A stretch of DNA of 64,000 nt from JBEGHD01 sp049334165 (GCA_049334165.1 JBEGHD010000013.1), one strand, 5' to 3'; shown: positions 17,527 through 26,999, counted from the stretch's first letter. Notes: a model not told the origin generated them from the sequence alone. A program made the numbers and translations.

Positions 17527-19059
17527 ATGCAAGAGACGGTAATAATTTTGGATTTCGGATCGCAGTACACTCAGCTCATTGCCAGACGAGTAAGAGAGCT
17601 TAACGTTTACTGCGAAATTCACCCCTGGAACAAGGTGCCAGAGATCGGTGAGCAAGTGAAAGGTGTAATTCTCTCGGGAAGCCCTTTTTCGGTTAGAAAA
17701 GACGATGCCCCGCAACCAGATCTTTCTGGAATACGCGGAAAGCTACCGCTGCTGGGCGTTTGCTTCGGAGCGCAACACATGGTGCAAGCCAATGGTGGAG
17801 TGGTGGCCGCAGCCGAAACGCGCGAATACGGAAGAGCAAACCTCTCATTCATCAAGCGCGAAAACGAATTGATGCACCACATTCCCGATCAGTCGCAGGT
17901 TTGGATGTCGCATGCCGACACCATCCGCGAGCTGCCCGATGGATTCGAAATCATCGCCAGTACAGAAGACGTAGAAGTGGCGGGTTACCACATCGAAGGG
18001 GAAAAAACTTTTGGAATTCAGTTTCACCCAGAGGTTTACCACACCACTGACGGAAAAATATTACTCGAAAACTTCATCGTCAATATTTGCAAGTGCAGCC
18101 AGGACTGGACAGCAGAGCACTTTGCTGACGAAACCATCAAGCGACTCAAAAACCAGCTCGGTGACGACAAGGTGATTCTCGGCCTTAGCGGTGGAGTTGA
18201 CTCTTCAGTTGCTGCCATGCTCTTGCACAATGCCATAGGCAAAAATCTCCACTGCATTTTTGTTGACAATGGTCTCTTGCGCAAAAACGAGTTCGAAGAT
18301 GTGCTCGAGAGCTACAAGGACATGGGGCTGAATGTGAAAGGCGTTGATGCCAAAGATCAGTTTTACGCTGCGCTAAAAGGCATTTCCGATCCGGAGAAAA
18401 AGCGAAAAGCCATTGGTCGCGTTTTCATCGAGGTGTTTGACGATGAGTCGCACAAGGTGGAGGGTGCTAAATGGCTGGGCCAGGGAACAATTTATCCCGA
18501 TGTGATCGAATCTGTATCTGCAACCGGTGGTCCTTCGGCTACAATCAAATCGCACCACAACGTAGGCGGTTTGCCAGATTACATGAAGTTGCAAGTAGTA
18601 GAGCCGCTTCGTCTGCTTTTTAAAGATGAGGTGAGAAGAGTGGGAAGAGCGCTTCATATCACAGAAAATATTTTGGGTCGTCATCCATTCCCGGGTCCAG
18701 GTTTGGGAATTAGAATTCTCGGTGAGGTCACTCCCGAAAAGGTTCGTATTTTACAAGATGTAGACGATATCTGGATTAAGAACCTACGCGATAACAATCT
18801 TTATGACGAGGTTTGGCAGGCCGGAGCAATTTTACTTCCGGTGCAGTCCGTTGGAGTAATGGGTGATGAAAGAACCTACGAGCAGGCCGTAGCTTTGCGG
18901 GCGGTTACATCTACAGACGGAATGACAGCAGACTGGTGTCACCTGCCCTACGAAGTGCTGGGGAAAGTTTCGAACCAGATCATCAACCGCGTCAAGGGAA
19001 TTAACCGCGTGGTTTACGATATTAGCTCAAAGCCACCTGCCACCATCGAATGGGAGTAA
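17527..19059 (+). CDS. guaA: GMP synthase (glutamine-hydrolysing)
   Basis: Amidates XMP to GMP using glutamine and ATP, the last step of guanine nucleotide synthesis. The 510-residue protein has a class I glutamine amidotransferase domain: GVCFGAQHM with the nucleophile Cys at about 79, and FHPE with His/Glu at about 167-169. It is followed by an ATP-pyrophosphatase domain with the PP-loop GLSGGVDSS at about 218 and the C-terminal dimerisation domain ending KPPATIEWE. Translation is read from the ATG at 17527, in the usual position before ETVIILDFGSQYTQL; an in-frame extension from 17476 lies upstream of the promoter. It appears monocistronic. Confidence 0.97.
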   Translation: MQETVIILDFGSQYTQLIARRVRELNVYCEIHPWNKVPEIGEQVKGVILSGSPFSVRKDDAPQPDLSGIRGKLPLLGVCFGAQHMVQANGGVVAAAETREYGRANLSFIKRENELMHHIPDQSQVWMSHADTIRELPDGFEIIASTEDVEVAGYHIEGEKTFGIQFHPEVYHTTDGKILLENFIVNICKCSQDWTAEHFADETIKRLKNQLGDDKVILGLSGGVDSSVAAMLLHNAIGKNLHCIFVDNGLLRKNEFEDVLESYKDMGLNVKGVDAKDQFYAALKGISDPEKKRKAIGRVFIEVFDDESHKVEGAKWLGQGTIYPDVIESVSATGGPSATIKSHHNVGGLPDYMKLQVVEPLRLLFKDEVRRVGRALHITENILGRHPFPGPGLGIRILGEVTPEKVRILQDVDDIWIKNLRDNNLYDEVWQAGAILLPVQSVGVMGDERTYEQAVALRAVTSTDGMTADWCHLPYEVLGKVSNQIINRVKGINRVVYDISSKPPATIEWE

Positions 19060-19293
19060 AGGCAGTGTTGAGAGTGAGTGTGAGAGCGAGAGAAAGGGAG
19101 GGAAGATAGCTTATTTTGGCGCGAAGGCCGCTTGTCGATCGAAGTAGAACGAATTTGGGACTGACCCTTTTGGAGTTTACTCCTTCGCTAAAGCTTGCGG
19201 AGTACACGTGGAATTTGGGATTTGAGATTTGGTGCTTGGAGTTTGAAATTTACCTTTCACTGGCACGGTTTCCGCTAATAGAGGCGGATACTT
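19060..19293. repeat. Degenerate intergenic repeat mosaic before the LysM gene
   Basis: This 234-bp stretch is built from short repeated motifs: a GAGAGTGAGTGTGAGAGCGAG run near 19069; an imperfect GTCGATCGAAGTAGAACGA unit at about 19134; ACTCC and GGAGT arms around CTTCGCTAAAGCTTGC at about 19180-19204; and several TTTGGRATTTGRGATTTGG-like repeats at about 19210-19252. It ends in CACTGGCACGGTTTCCGCTAATAG and GGCGG, immediately followed by the -7 box of the next gene. Such mosaics are frequent in flavobacterial intergenic DNA. A 61-codon open frame inside it has no recognisable protein character. Confidence 0.55.
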
Positions 19294-19296
19294 TTG
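19289..19296 (+). promoter_or_regulatory. -7 box (TACTTTTG) of the LysM gene
   Basis: TACTTTTG lies 6 nt before the ATG at 19303, again implying a leaderless or nearly leaderless message. It forms the last bases of the repeat mosaic. Confidence 0.5.
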
Positions 19297-19302
19297 AATG
19301 AA

Positions 19303-21252
19303 ATGAATCGGATGAAAAAGAATATTTCTTGCAAATTAATTCGCCTGTTGGCTATCGGGCTTTTCGCACTGATGTGTTTTCAGGCGAATGCCCAAAGCAA
19401 CCGAACCACGCAGGAAGTAGATGGTGAAAAATTCTACATCCACGAAGTGGAAGCGGGGCACACCCTCTACGCAATTTCTAAGCTCTATCAGGTAGAAATT
19501 GAAGAAATCCAGGACCAAAATCCTCAGCTCAAAGACGGACTCAAGGTAGGCCAGGTTTTGAAAATTAAAGTGCCAGATGATGCCCGTGCCGACCGCTGGG
19601 AAAACCCAATTCGGATCGAGAATGGTTTTCTCATCCACAAGGTTAAAAGGCGCGAAACGCTTTTTGGCATTTCTCAGGAATACGGAATAGAAGTAAACGA
19701 TTTGCTGGAGCTCAATCCTTCGCTGAATGAAGGTTTGAAAAAGAACGAAGAAATTAGAATCCCTAAAGGCTCTGTCTCACAACCTGCAGTTCCAATGGCG
19801 CAGGTGCCGGCAGAAAAGGACAGTTTAGTTCACCACAAGGTGAAACCGCAGGAAACGCTTTATGCAATTTCTAAAAAGTATGGAGTTACGATCGAGGCCA
19901 TTAAGGAGGTGAACAACGGACTTCCCGAAGGATTGAAAGCCGAGTCGACTATTCGAATTCCCAAACTTAAAAATGAGACGCCAGGTAACGCTGTAACCGA
20001 CAAGCCTGCTGACAGAGAACAACGTGTCCAAACTCAGATTTCGGAAAGGGATGTGCCTTCTCGAAATCAGCGATTTGACACCAACAAAGAGCTTCAGTTT
20101 TCAGAAATAGTTTCCGACACAGTGACTGCTTTTCCAGATCGTTTTAAGGTCGGTATACTGATGCCTTTTTACTTAAACTATCTGGACTCTGAGAAGACAG
20201 CGGTTCCAAGGAAGGTGCAGCGACTTCAAGAAATTGCAATGAGTTTTTATCGAGGAGCATCTATGTCTGCTGACTCTTTGAAAAACTGGGGGCTTAATGC
20301 CGATTTAGTGGTGGTTGACGTCAATGATCAGCTCAACCAAATTACTCCGAGATTGCAAAAAGACCTTCCCGATGCTGATCTTGTAATTGGACCTCTTCAG
20401 CGCGATGCTATTGAGATTGTCACCGATTTTTATAGCGGCTCCAACGCTCATCAGGTGATACCAGTGCCGCAGCCCAATAAAATTTTGCTCCAACGAGAGA
20501 ATATGACCGAGTTGGTGCCCTCCGAAATCACTGAAATGCGGATTATGGCAAGAGAAGTTGCCGCTCACCATCAAAAGGATAATATCATACTTGTGAGAGC
20601 TGGAGGCATACGCTACAAAGATATGTTTGACGCATTTAAGGCCGAGCTGGAAGCTGCAATTTCAAGGGATACTATCTACGAAATTGGAGAGGTTAAGATT
20701 CTTGAGATTTCTGAGAAATCTGCTGAGGGACTCGAAGAAAAGCTCAATTCGGTGAGGACAAATGTGGTTGTGGTACCATGCAACGACAAGGCAGTGATTG
20801 CTGACCTGATCAGGAGAATGGGGGGTGTGAGCAGAAAAGATTACGAGTTTGCGATGTACGGAACTTCCGAATGGATCAACTTCAATTTTTTCGATATCGA
20901 AACGAGAAACAAGTTGAATCTGCATCTTCCATCGAACTCGATGATCGATTACGAATCGGAAGAGGTGCTGAGCTTTGTGAGAAGCTATCGTGAGAAGTAT
21001 AACACTGAGCCCGATCAGTACGCTTTTTTGGGCTACGACATTTTTCAGTATTTCGGAATGAAAATGTTGCGTTACGGAGCTCGATTCCCGAACTATCTCA
21101 CCAACTTCACTGACGAAGACCTGCTGAGTACGCAGTTTGATTTTGCCAAGACCGGCATTGAAAGCGGATTCGAAAATCAGTTTGTTTACATCCTCGAATA
21201 CGAGGACAACCAATTTAAAAAAGAAGAATATTGGTCGACAGAGAAACGGTAG
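19303..21252 (+). CDS. LysM-repeat protein fused to a type 1 periplasmic-binding-protein domain
   Basis: A protein of about 649 residues with a signal peptide (core LLAIGLFALMCFQANAQ). Three LysM modules follow, beginning near residues 42, 105 and 177: YIHEVEAGHTLYAISKLY, HKVKRRETLFGISQEY and HKVKPQETLYAISKKY. After a linker comes a domain of about 350 residues starting VGILMPFYLNYL that looks like a leucine/receptor-ligand-type (PBP1) fold, with ADLVIGPLQRDAIEIV and FLGYDIFQYFG. LysM modules bind peptidoglycan. The second domain may bind a small ligand or act as a structural module (inference). Starts at 19303 or 19312 are both possible. The 3' end overlaps hemF by 22 bp. Confidence 0.85.
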   Translation: MNRMKKNISCKLIRLLAIGLFALMCFQANAQSNRTTQEVDGEKFYIHEVEAGHTLYAISKLYQVEIEEIQDQNPQLKDGLKVGQVLKIKVPDDARADRWENPIRIENGFLIHKVKRRETLFGISQEYGIEVNDLLELNPSLNEGLKKNEEIRIPKGSVSQPAVPMAQVPAEKDSLVHHKVKPQETLYAISKKYGVTIEAIKEVNNGLPEGLKAESTIRIPKLKNETPGNAVTDKPADREQRVQTQISERDVPSRNQRFDTNKELQFSEIVSDTVTAFPDRFKVGILMPFYLNYLDSEKTAVPRKVQRLQEIAMSFYRGASMSADSLKNWGLNADLVVVDVNDQLNQITPRLQKDLPDADLVIGPLQRDAIEIVTDFYSGSNAHQVIPVPQPNKILLQRENMTELVPSEITEMRIMAREVAAHHQKDNIILVRAGGIRYKDMFDAFKAELEAAISRDTIYEIGEVKILEISEKSAEGLEEKLNSVRTNVVVVPCNDKAVIADLIRRMGGVSRKDYEFAMYGTSEWINFNFFDIETRNKLNLHLPSNSMIDYESEEVLSFVRSYREKYNTEPDQYAFLGYDIFQYFGMKMLRYGARFPNYLTNFTDEDLLSTQFDFAKTGIESGFENQFVYILEYEDNQFKKEEYWSTEKR

Positions 21253-22142
21253 CAGCGAGCTTTCAAGAAATTCAGGACAATATTTGTGCAGCGCTCGAGG
21301 AGTGCGATGGTAAAGCGAAGTTCCACGAAGACCTCTGGGAGCGTGAAGCCGGAGGTGGTGGCCGCACCAGAATTATTCAACACGGTAATGTTTTCGAAAA
21401 AGGCGGAGTCCTTTTTTCAGCTGTGGAAGGTGAGCTGCCTCCACTTATGAAACGCCATTTTAAAGTCGAGGAAGCCAATTTTTTCGCCACCGGAGTTTCA
21501 ATTGTGATTCATCCTTCTCATCCGCTGGTTCCGATAATCCACATGAATATCCGCTACTTCGAAATGGAGCAGCCGGGCGGAAAAACAACCTGCTGGTTTG
21601 GCGGTGGAATTGATCTCACTCCACACTACATCGACAAAAAAGAAGCAGCTATTTTCCATAAGGAGCTGAAAAACGTTTGCGACAAGTTCGATATCGCCTA
21701 CTACCCGCGATTTAAGAAATGGGCGGACGACTACTTCTACCTTTCTCACAGAGAAGAAACCCGCGGAGTGGGAGGTATCTTTTTCGATCACCTGGAACCA
21801 GACGAGGAAAAGTCTTCTGAAGATATTTTCAAGTTTGTGAAAGCAGTGGGGAATACCTTCGCTCCGGTTTATGTGCAGCTGGTAAACCGCAAGCGAGATT
21901 TGCCAGTCGAAGACCGACACAACGAATGGCAAAAAATCCGCAGAGGTCGCTACGTGGAGTTCAACCTAATTCACGATCGCGGAACCAAGTTTGGCCTCGA
22001 AACAAAGGGTCGCACGGAATCTATTCTTATGAGCCTGCCAGAAACAGCTGGCTGGGTTTACAACTACGAGGCCGAAAGTGGGTCGGAGGAAGAGGCCACG
22101 CTCGAGTTATTGAGAAAGGATATCGACTGGCTGAACCTGTAA
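21231..22142 (+). CDS. hemF: Oxygen-dependent coproporphyrinogen III oxidase
   Basis: Oxidatively decarboxylates coproporphyrinogen III to protoporphyrinogen IX in haem synthesis, using O2. The 303-residue protein carries family signatures: WEREAGGGGRTRI at about 37, SIVIHPSHPLVPIIHMN at about 90, TTCWFGGGIDLTPHY at about 122, RGVGGIFFDHLE at about 180, and GRYVEFNLIHDRGTKFGL. The start is TTG at 21231: the frame upstream is closed at 21216 and no ATG occurs before the conserved region. It overlaps the LysM gene by 22 bp. Use of HemF rather than only HemN fits aerobic life. Confidence 0.95.
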   Translation: MVDRETVAASFQEIQDNICAALEECDGKAKFHEDLWEREAGGGGRTRIIQHGNVFEKGGVLFSAVEGELPPLMKRHFKVEEANFFATGVSIVIHPSHPLVPIIHMNIRYFEMEQPGGKTTCWFGGGIDLTPHYIDKKEAAIFHKELKNVCDKFDIAYYPRFKKWADDYFYLSHREETRGVGGIFFDHLEPDEEKSSEDIFKFVKAVGNTFAPVYVQLVNRKRDLPVEDRHNEWQKIRRGRYVEFNLIHDRGTKFGLETKGRTESILMSLPETAGWVYNYEAESGSEEEATLELLRKDIDWLNL

Positions 22143-22187
22143 GATTCCTCTGATTTTATTCTTTAGAGACTTTTCCTACACAGTTTG

Positions 22188-23726
22188 ATGAGAAGAAGAC
22201 TTTACTTTAGTCTTCGATCAGACCTGACAATGCTATTTAAAAGTCTCTACATATCAGCAGTTACCAGAAGTGGATCCGGTAGGATAGCTCTGATCGTAAT
22301 GGTGGGAATGGTTCTTTTGGCCGGCTACTTCATCGCTCATTCCTATCTCACCAGTATTTCTACTATTCAGTATCATCAGCTGGACAAGCTCTACACAATT
22401 GCGAGAACGGCAGCGGCTCAAATTGATGGTGATGATGTGGAATATCTGATGAATGCACACACATCTAAAGATGAAATTAGCCGGAATGATGAGGATTTTA
22501 CATACCATTTGCTTCACCAAAAGCTCAGACGCTCTTACGAGACGAATATGCTGGAATCACCGGTCTACACTTTGTACAAAGATCCAGCTTCAGACAGGAT
22601 TTTCTTTGGTGTGACCAGCAGTGAAAACCCATACTTCCGCCACGAGTACCATTCAAAGCCCGATGCTATTTTGGAGAACTACAAATCAGGTGGGACCATC
22701 GATCGCTACAAAGATGAAAACGGTACATGGCTCTCGGCTTTTGCTCCCATAAAAAACAGCGCTGGAGAAGTGGTTTCGATTCTGCAGGTTGACGAGCCGT
22801 TTGACTCTTTTCTGGTCAAGGCGCGACAGGATCTCTACTGGAATATTGCAATTAGCGTGATTGTCTTTTTAATCATTGGTTTCGTCATGCTCAACCTATT
22901 GGTGCGAGTATTGAAAAAAGAAGATCTGATAAAAGAAAAGCTCAGTATTAAAAATGAAATTATCGAGGCCAAGAACAATGATATTACTGCCAGCATCAAC
23001 TACGCACGAAAGCTTCAATTGGCATTCAAGGTGAACGAACGTGAAATGCAGAAATATTTTTCTGATTTCTTCCTCATCAACTTACCCAAGGACATCATCA
23101 CTGGTGACTTCTTCTGGTTTCACTGCAATGAAGAAACAGGGGAAAAGATTGCGATCCTGGCCGATTGTACGGGGCACGGAGTTCCAGGAGCTATGATGAG
23201 CATCTTAGGCCACTCTCTATTGGATGAGATTGTCATTCAAAATGGGTTAAGATCTGTAGATCTGATCATGAAAGAATTGAACTGCCGCCTAATTGCTCTT
23301 CTCAATAAAACTGGGCAAACAGTGCGCGATGGGATGGATATTTCGATTCTCAACATGGACAAAAACGGCAAGGTCTCTTTTTGCGGAGCAAATCATTCAA
23401 TAGTTAAACTAACAGGTGGAGAGGCTGAAGTTGTTAGGAGTAATCGATTTGCAATAGGAGAGATCCCTGAGGAGGTCCAGGTTGAAGTTTCGAACTTTGA
23501 ACTGGAAAAGGGAGATGTGCTCTACCTCTATTCGGATGGTTTCAGAGATCAGTTTGGTGGACCCTGCGACAAAAAGTTCATGTCAAGGCAGTTTTACGAG
23601 ATGCTTGCGAGTTGTACAGACTGCTCTCTCAGGAATCAGAAAAAGAAATTTCTGGAAATATTTAAAAAGTGGAAAGGAGACTCTGAGCAGGTTGACGATG
23701 TCTCATTGGTTGGAATCAAGGTATAA
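22188..23726 (+). CDS. Membrane sensor SpoIIE-type (PP2C) serine phosphatase
   Basis: A 512-residue protein with two transmembrane helices (about residues 33-52 and 220-242). They frame a periplasmic region of about 170 residues that may be a ligand-sensing Cache/PAS-like domain (FAPIKNSAGEVVSILQVDEP resembles that fold). After a short coiled coil comes a PP2C/SpoIIE domain (about 285-512) with metal-binding Asp motifs: ITGDFFWF, ILADCTGHGVPGAMMS, GMDISIL and YSDGFRDQFGG. Such proteins usually dephosphorylate anti-sigma-factor antagonists or other regulators; no partner gene is nearby. The ATG at 22188 is preferred to the TTG just before it. It ends at a two-way terminator shared with lolA. 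Confidence 0.88.
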   Translation: MRRRLYFSLRSDLTMLFKSLYISAVTRSGSGRIALIVMVGMVLLAGYFIAHSYLTSISTIQYHQLDKLYTIARTAAAQIDGDDVEYLMNAHTSKDEISRNDEDFTYHLLHQKLRRSYETNMLESPVYTLYKDPASDRIFFGVTSSENPYFRHEYHSKPDAILENYKSGGTIDRYKDENGTWLSAFAPIKNSAGEVVSILQVDEPFDSFLVKARQDLYWNIAISVIVFLIIGFVMLNLLVRVLKKEDLIKEKLSIKNEIIEAKNNDITASINYARKLQLAFKVNEREMQKYFSDFFLINLPKDIITGDFFWFHCNEETGEKIAILADCTGHGVPGAMMSILGHSLLDEIVIQNGLRSVDLIMKELNCRLIALLNKTGQTVRDGMDISILNMDKNGKVSFCGANHSIVKLTGGEAEVVRSNRFAIGEIPEEVQVEVSNFELEKGDVLYLYSDGFRDQFGGPCDKKFMSRQFYEMLASCTDCSLRNQKKKFLEIFKKWKGDSEQVDDVSLVGIKV

Positions 23727-23768
23727 AAAAACCCGCCTTCCAGTTTCCTGAAAAGCGGGCTTCAATTT
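23725..23768 (-). terminator. Bidirectional terminator between the SpoIIE phosphatase gene and lolA
   Basis: CCCGC at 23732-23736 pairs with GCGGG at 23755-23759, with further pairing inside. On the minus strand the stem is followed by seven T, making it a good lolA terminator. On the plus strand the T tract is weaker (TTCAATTTT). Confidence 0.7.
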
Positions 23769-23782
23769 TCTAATCTCTTTTT

Positions 23783-24433
23783 TTAAATCCTGTTGTCGAT
23801 CACTTCAACACCTGGAAATTCAGATTTATTGAATGTGAACTCGCTGTCTTTGAATTGGCGATTTGGATCAAATTCCTTCACAGAGTAAACAGTGTCGCTT
23901 CCTTCGCGGCCTTTCACAATTACTTTCACAATTTCCATCGAAGACTTGTCGATGTGAAGCTTGATGGTATGGTAAGGTTTGTCGGCCGGTTCTTTTGGGT
24001 AGAGATCAACTACTTCAAGCGTTCTTCCATCTTCCTGTACAGTGCCTTTGCTGGCGCTTTTAAAACCGGTTTCCCAAATCGTGAAAATGTCGCTTGGGCT
24101 AACGTTGCCCTGCTCGGTGTCTTCCTTGTAATCGATGTAGGCTGTGTTGGTTTCTTTTTCGTAGGTCCACACATTTTCACCATCAGAAATGATGATGTAG
24201 TCCTGCAAGTTGAGACGATACTTTTCGCCTTTCACCTTTACTTTGCCTTCCTGCGTCATTTCTAGGTCGGCTTGTTTGTCTACCAGGGTAGATTCAAACT
24301 CTGCGTAAATCGTGTTGTAGCCTTTGGCTTTTTCGCTGAGCTTTTCGAGAAGCTTTTCAGCCGACTGGCCAAAACTGGTTGTGGTAAAAATCGTTACAGC
24401 CAGTAGTGTAAATAGTGTGTTTAATTTTTGCAT
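23783..24433 (-). CDS. lolA: Outer-membrane lipoprotein carrier protein LolA
   Basis: Periplasmic chaperone that ferries lipoproteins from the LolCDE complex to the outer membrane. The 216-residue protein has a signal peptide (MQKLNTLFTLLAVTIFTTTSFGQ), then AEKLLEKLSEKAKGYNTIYAEF and KYRLNLQDYIIISDGENVWTYEKETNTAYI, the open-barrel pattern of LolA/DUF2092-like carriers. The ATG at 24433 is preferred because a signal peptide begins there and GAAAGGA precedes it. An in-frame ATG at 24463 overlaps the end of ftsK. The gene lies 19 bp after ftsK on the same strand, an arrangement often kept in Bacteroidota. Confidence 0.9.
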   Translation of the reverse strand: MQKLNTLFTLLAVTIFTTTSFGQSAEKLLEKLSEKAKGYNTIYAEFESTLVDKQADLEMTQEGKVKVKGEKYRLNLQDYIIISDGENVWTYEKETNTAYIDYKEDTEQGNVSPSDIFTIWETGFKSASKGTVQEDGRTLEVVDLYPKEPADKPYHTIKLHIDKSSMEIVKVIVKGREGSDTVYSVKEFDPNRQFKDSEFTFNKSEFPGVEVIDNRI

Positions 24434-24452
24434 TCCTTTCGGGTTTAAAATC

Positions 24453-26999
24453 TTATTTGGCATCTTCTTTCAACAACTGTTCCAAACTCAGTTCATCGGG
24501 GACCAGTACTTTTCTGGCCTTGCTTCCTTCAAAAGGTCCGATGATTCCCGCGTTTTCCAGTTGGTCGACAAGTCGGCCCGCACGGTTGTAGCCGAGCTTG
24601 AGTTTTCTTTGAAGCAGAGAAGCTGAGCCTTGCTGGTGCATCACGATAATTCGAGCAGCTTCGGGGAACAGTTCATCTCGTTCTTCATCTGCAATATTAC
24701 CTATTTCGGAGCTTCCTTCCTCAACGTATTCCGGAAGTTCAAAAGCTTCAGGGTATCCTTTCTGAGATCCAATGAAGTCGCAAATGTCTTCAACCTCTGG
24801 CGTGTCAACAAATCCGCACTGAAGTCGGATGAGGTCGTTTCCTGTTGAAAGAAGCATGTCACCGCGACCGATCAGCTGATCTGCACCACCGGCATCAAGA
24901 ATGGTTCGACTGTCAATTTTTGAAGTCACACGGAAGGCAATTCGTGCCGGGAAGTTCGCCTTGATCGTACCGGTGATGATGTTTACAGATGGACGTTGAG
25001 TTGCAATGATCAGGTGAATTCCAATGGCACGCGCAAGTTGAGCCAGTCGCGCAATCGGCTGCTCAACTTCTTTACCTGCCGTCATGATCAAATCGGCAAA
25101 CTCATCGACAACCAGCACGATGTAAGGCATGTACTTATGGCCATTTTCAGGATTGAGCTTGCGCTTCACGAACTTGGCGTTGTATTCCTTGAGGTTTCTC
25201 ACCTGAGCTTTTTTCAGTAGCTCGTAGCGCTCATCCATTTCGATACAAAGCGAGTTAAGCGTTTTCACCACCTTGCTCGTGTCGGTGATAATGGCTTCCT
25301 CTTCATCGGGCAACTTGGCCAAAAAGTGTCTTTCAATTTTATTGAAAAGCGTGAGCTCAACTTTTTTCGGATCGACCAACACAAACTTGATTTGCGAAGG
25401 GTGCTTTTTGTAAAGCAGAGAAACGAGGATAGCGTTGAGACCAACCGATTTACCCTGTCCCGTGGCACCGGCCATCAAGAGGTGGGGCATTTTTGCCAGG
25501 TCAGCAATGAACGTCTCGTTCGAAATTCCTTTCCCCAAAGCAATCGGCAGAGCGTAATCCGTATTTTGAAACTTGTCTGAAGCCAGCAAGCTGCGCATCG
25601 AAACAATGTCCGGATTGCTGCTTGGCACTTCGATACCGATAGTCCCGCGGCCGGGAATTGGTGCAATGATGCGGATACCGAGAGCGGCTAGACTCAAGGC
25701 GATATCATCTTCCAGGTTTTTGATTTTTGAAATCCGAACGCCCGGTGCGGGAACGATTTCATAGAGCGTTACCGTGGGTCCGATTGTCGCCTTGATGCTC
25801 GCAATCTCAATGTTGTAGTTCTTAAGCGTTTTGATGATTTTGTTCTTGTTGCGCTCGAGTTCATCTTTGTCGACTTCCACTTTTCCAGATCCGTACTTGT
25901 TGAGCAGGTCGATGTTGGGTAATTCGTAACGGGACAACTCGAGGGTTGGGTCAAACTCGCCAAACTCCTGAACCTTGTCGTCAATCTCATCTTCACTAAG
26001 TTGCTCTTCCTCCACAGATTCGATTTCAAGGCCAACATCATCACCTTCTTCTTCTTCACCCACTGAGTCGGCTACCTCCATGGTCGATTCTTCCTCTTCA
26101 GACCCCTCCAGTTCGAGCTCCATTTCTTGCTCTTCCTGTTCTTCTTCTTCCTGGTTCTTTTCGGTTTCACCAATTAGAGAATCCAGAGTGCTGTCGGTTG
26201 GGTCAATGTCTTCGTCTTCTTCCGATTCGTTCCCCGGTTGAAATGGCTTGTTGCGAACATCATCTTTTTGTTCTGCAGTTTCTGGTTCTTCTTTTTCCTT
26301 TTTGCCAAACTCAAAAATCTGATTGAGCGATGGGTTGAAGTTGAAGATGAGCACTCCGCCAAGCGCCAGGGCAAGCACGAAAATGATTCCGATGCTACCG
26401 ACAGTTTGGGTGAGCCAAACAGCCATTTGAAAGCCAACACCACCACCGAGGCAGTTGTCGCAAGTTGGGTGCATGTATCCATCGGGACCTTGCTCAAAGG
26501 AGAGGGTGGCAAAACCAAAAGCCAGAGAAAACCAAAACAACCCGAGCAGCGAAAGCCTGAATGTTTTGAAAAGTGGCAAGAGCGACTTTTTAAAGGCGAT
26601 TCTAAATCCAATCAAAAAGGTGTAGAAAGAGATGAAGAATGCCGCCAGACCAAACCAGTTGTCCATGAAAAGTCTGGCAGTCATGGCTCCGAGCTGTCCA
26701 AAGATGTTTTTATAGCGGTACTCTGTCGAATTAGTGAAAGTGTCGCTATCGCTTTCGAGCAGCGTGATGTCATGCTCTCGGGTGATGAGGTAAGAGATAA
26801 AAGAAAGTGCGGTGAAAACGGCAATAACGAGCAGCAGAACACCGACAAACTTCCGTACACGTTCGTCTTTCATCCAGCTAAAAGAAGGCATCGAAAAAGA
26901 TTTTTTCTCCTTTTTCTTGCTTGGTGCCTTTTTCTTAGAAGTGCTTTCGGAGCTGTCCTTAGGCTGGTTTTTGAGTGTGTTCTTCTTTGCTTTCGCCAT
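24453..26999 (-). CDS. ftsK: FtsK/SpoIIIE-type DNA translocase
   Basis: Septum-associated ATPase that pumps chromosome ends through the closing septum and activates XerCD at dif. In 848 residues: a Lys-rich N-terminus; four or so transmembrane helices (about 50-220); a strongly acidic linker (about 240-345, Glu/Asp runs); the alpha/beta motor with a P-loop (AGATGQGKSVGLN, about 504-516), VLVDPKKVELTLF and LARAIGIHLIIATQRPSV; and a C-terminal winged-helix gamma domain (IIVMHQQGSASLLQRKLKLGY onward) that reads KOPS-type sites. The -7 box TATTTTTG lies 45 nt upstream. Confidence 0.95.
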   Translation of the reverse strand: MAKAKKNTLKNQPKDSSESTSKKKAPSKKKEKKSFSMPSFSWMKDERVRKFVGVLLLVIAVFTALSFISYLITREHDITLLESDSDTFTNSTEYRYKNIFGQLGAMTARLFMDNWFGLAAFFISFYTFLIGFRIAFKKSLLPLFKTFRLSLLGLFWFSLAFGFATLSFEQGPDGYMHPTCDNCLGGGVGFQMAVWLTQTVGSIGIIFVLALALGGVLIFNFNPSLNQIFEFGKKEKEEPETAEQKDDVRNKPFQPGNESEEDEDIDPTDSTLDSLIGETEKNQEEEEQEEQEMELELEGSEEEESTMEVADSVGEEEEGDDVGLEIESVEEEQLSEDEIDDKVQEFGEFDPTLELSRYELPNIDLLNKYGSGKVEVDKDELERNKNKIIKTLKNYNIEIASIKATIGPTVTLYEIVPAPGVRISKIKNLEDDIALSLAALGIRIIAPIPGRGTIGIEVPSSNPDIVSMRSLLASDKFQNTDYALPIALGKGISNETFIADLAKMPHLLMAGATGQGKSVGLNAILVSLLYKKHPSQIKFVLVDPKKVELTLFNKIERHFLAKLPDEEEAIITDTSKVVKTLNSLCIEMDERYELLKKAQVRNLKEYNAKFVKRKLNPENGHKYMPYIVLVVDEFADLIMTAGKEVEQPIARLAQLARAIGIHLIIATQRPSVNIITGTIKANFPARIAFRVTSKIDSRTILDAGGADQLIGRGDMLLSTGNDLIRLQCGFVDTPEVEDICDFIGSQKGYPEAFELPEYVEEGSSEIGNIADEERDELFPEAARIIVMHQQGSASLLQRKLKLGYNRAGRLVDQLENAGIIGPFEGSKARKVLVPDELSLEQLLKEDAK

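Noticed and set aside
19116..19301. 61-codon plus-strand open frame in the repeat mosaic
   Set aside because: It runs through low-complexity intergenic repeats, overlaps the next gene's promoter and start, and its product has no protein-like pattern.
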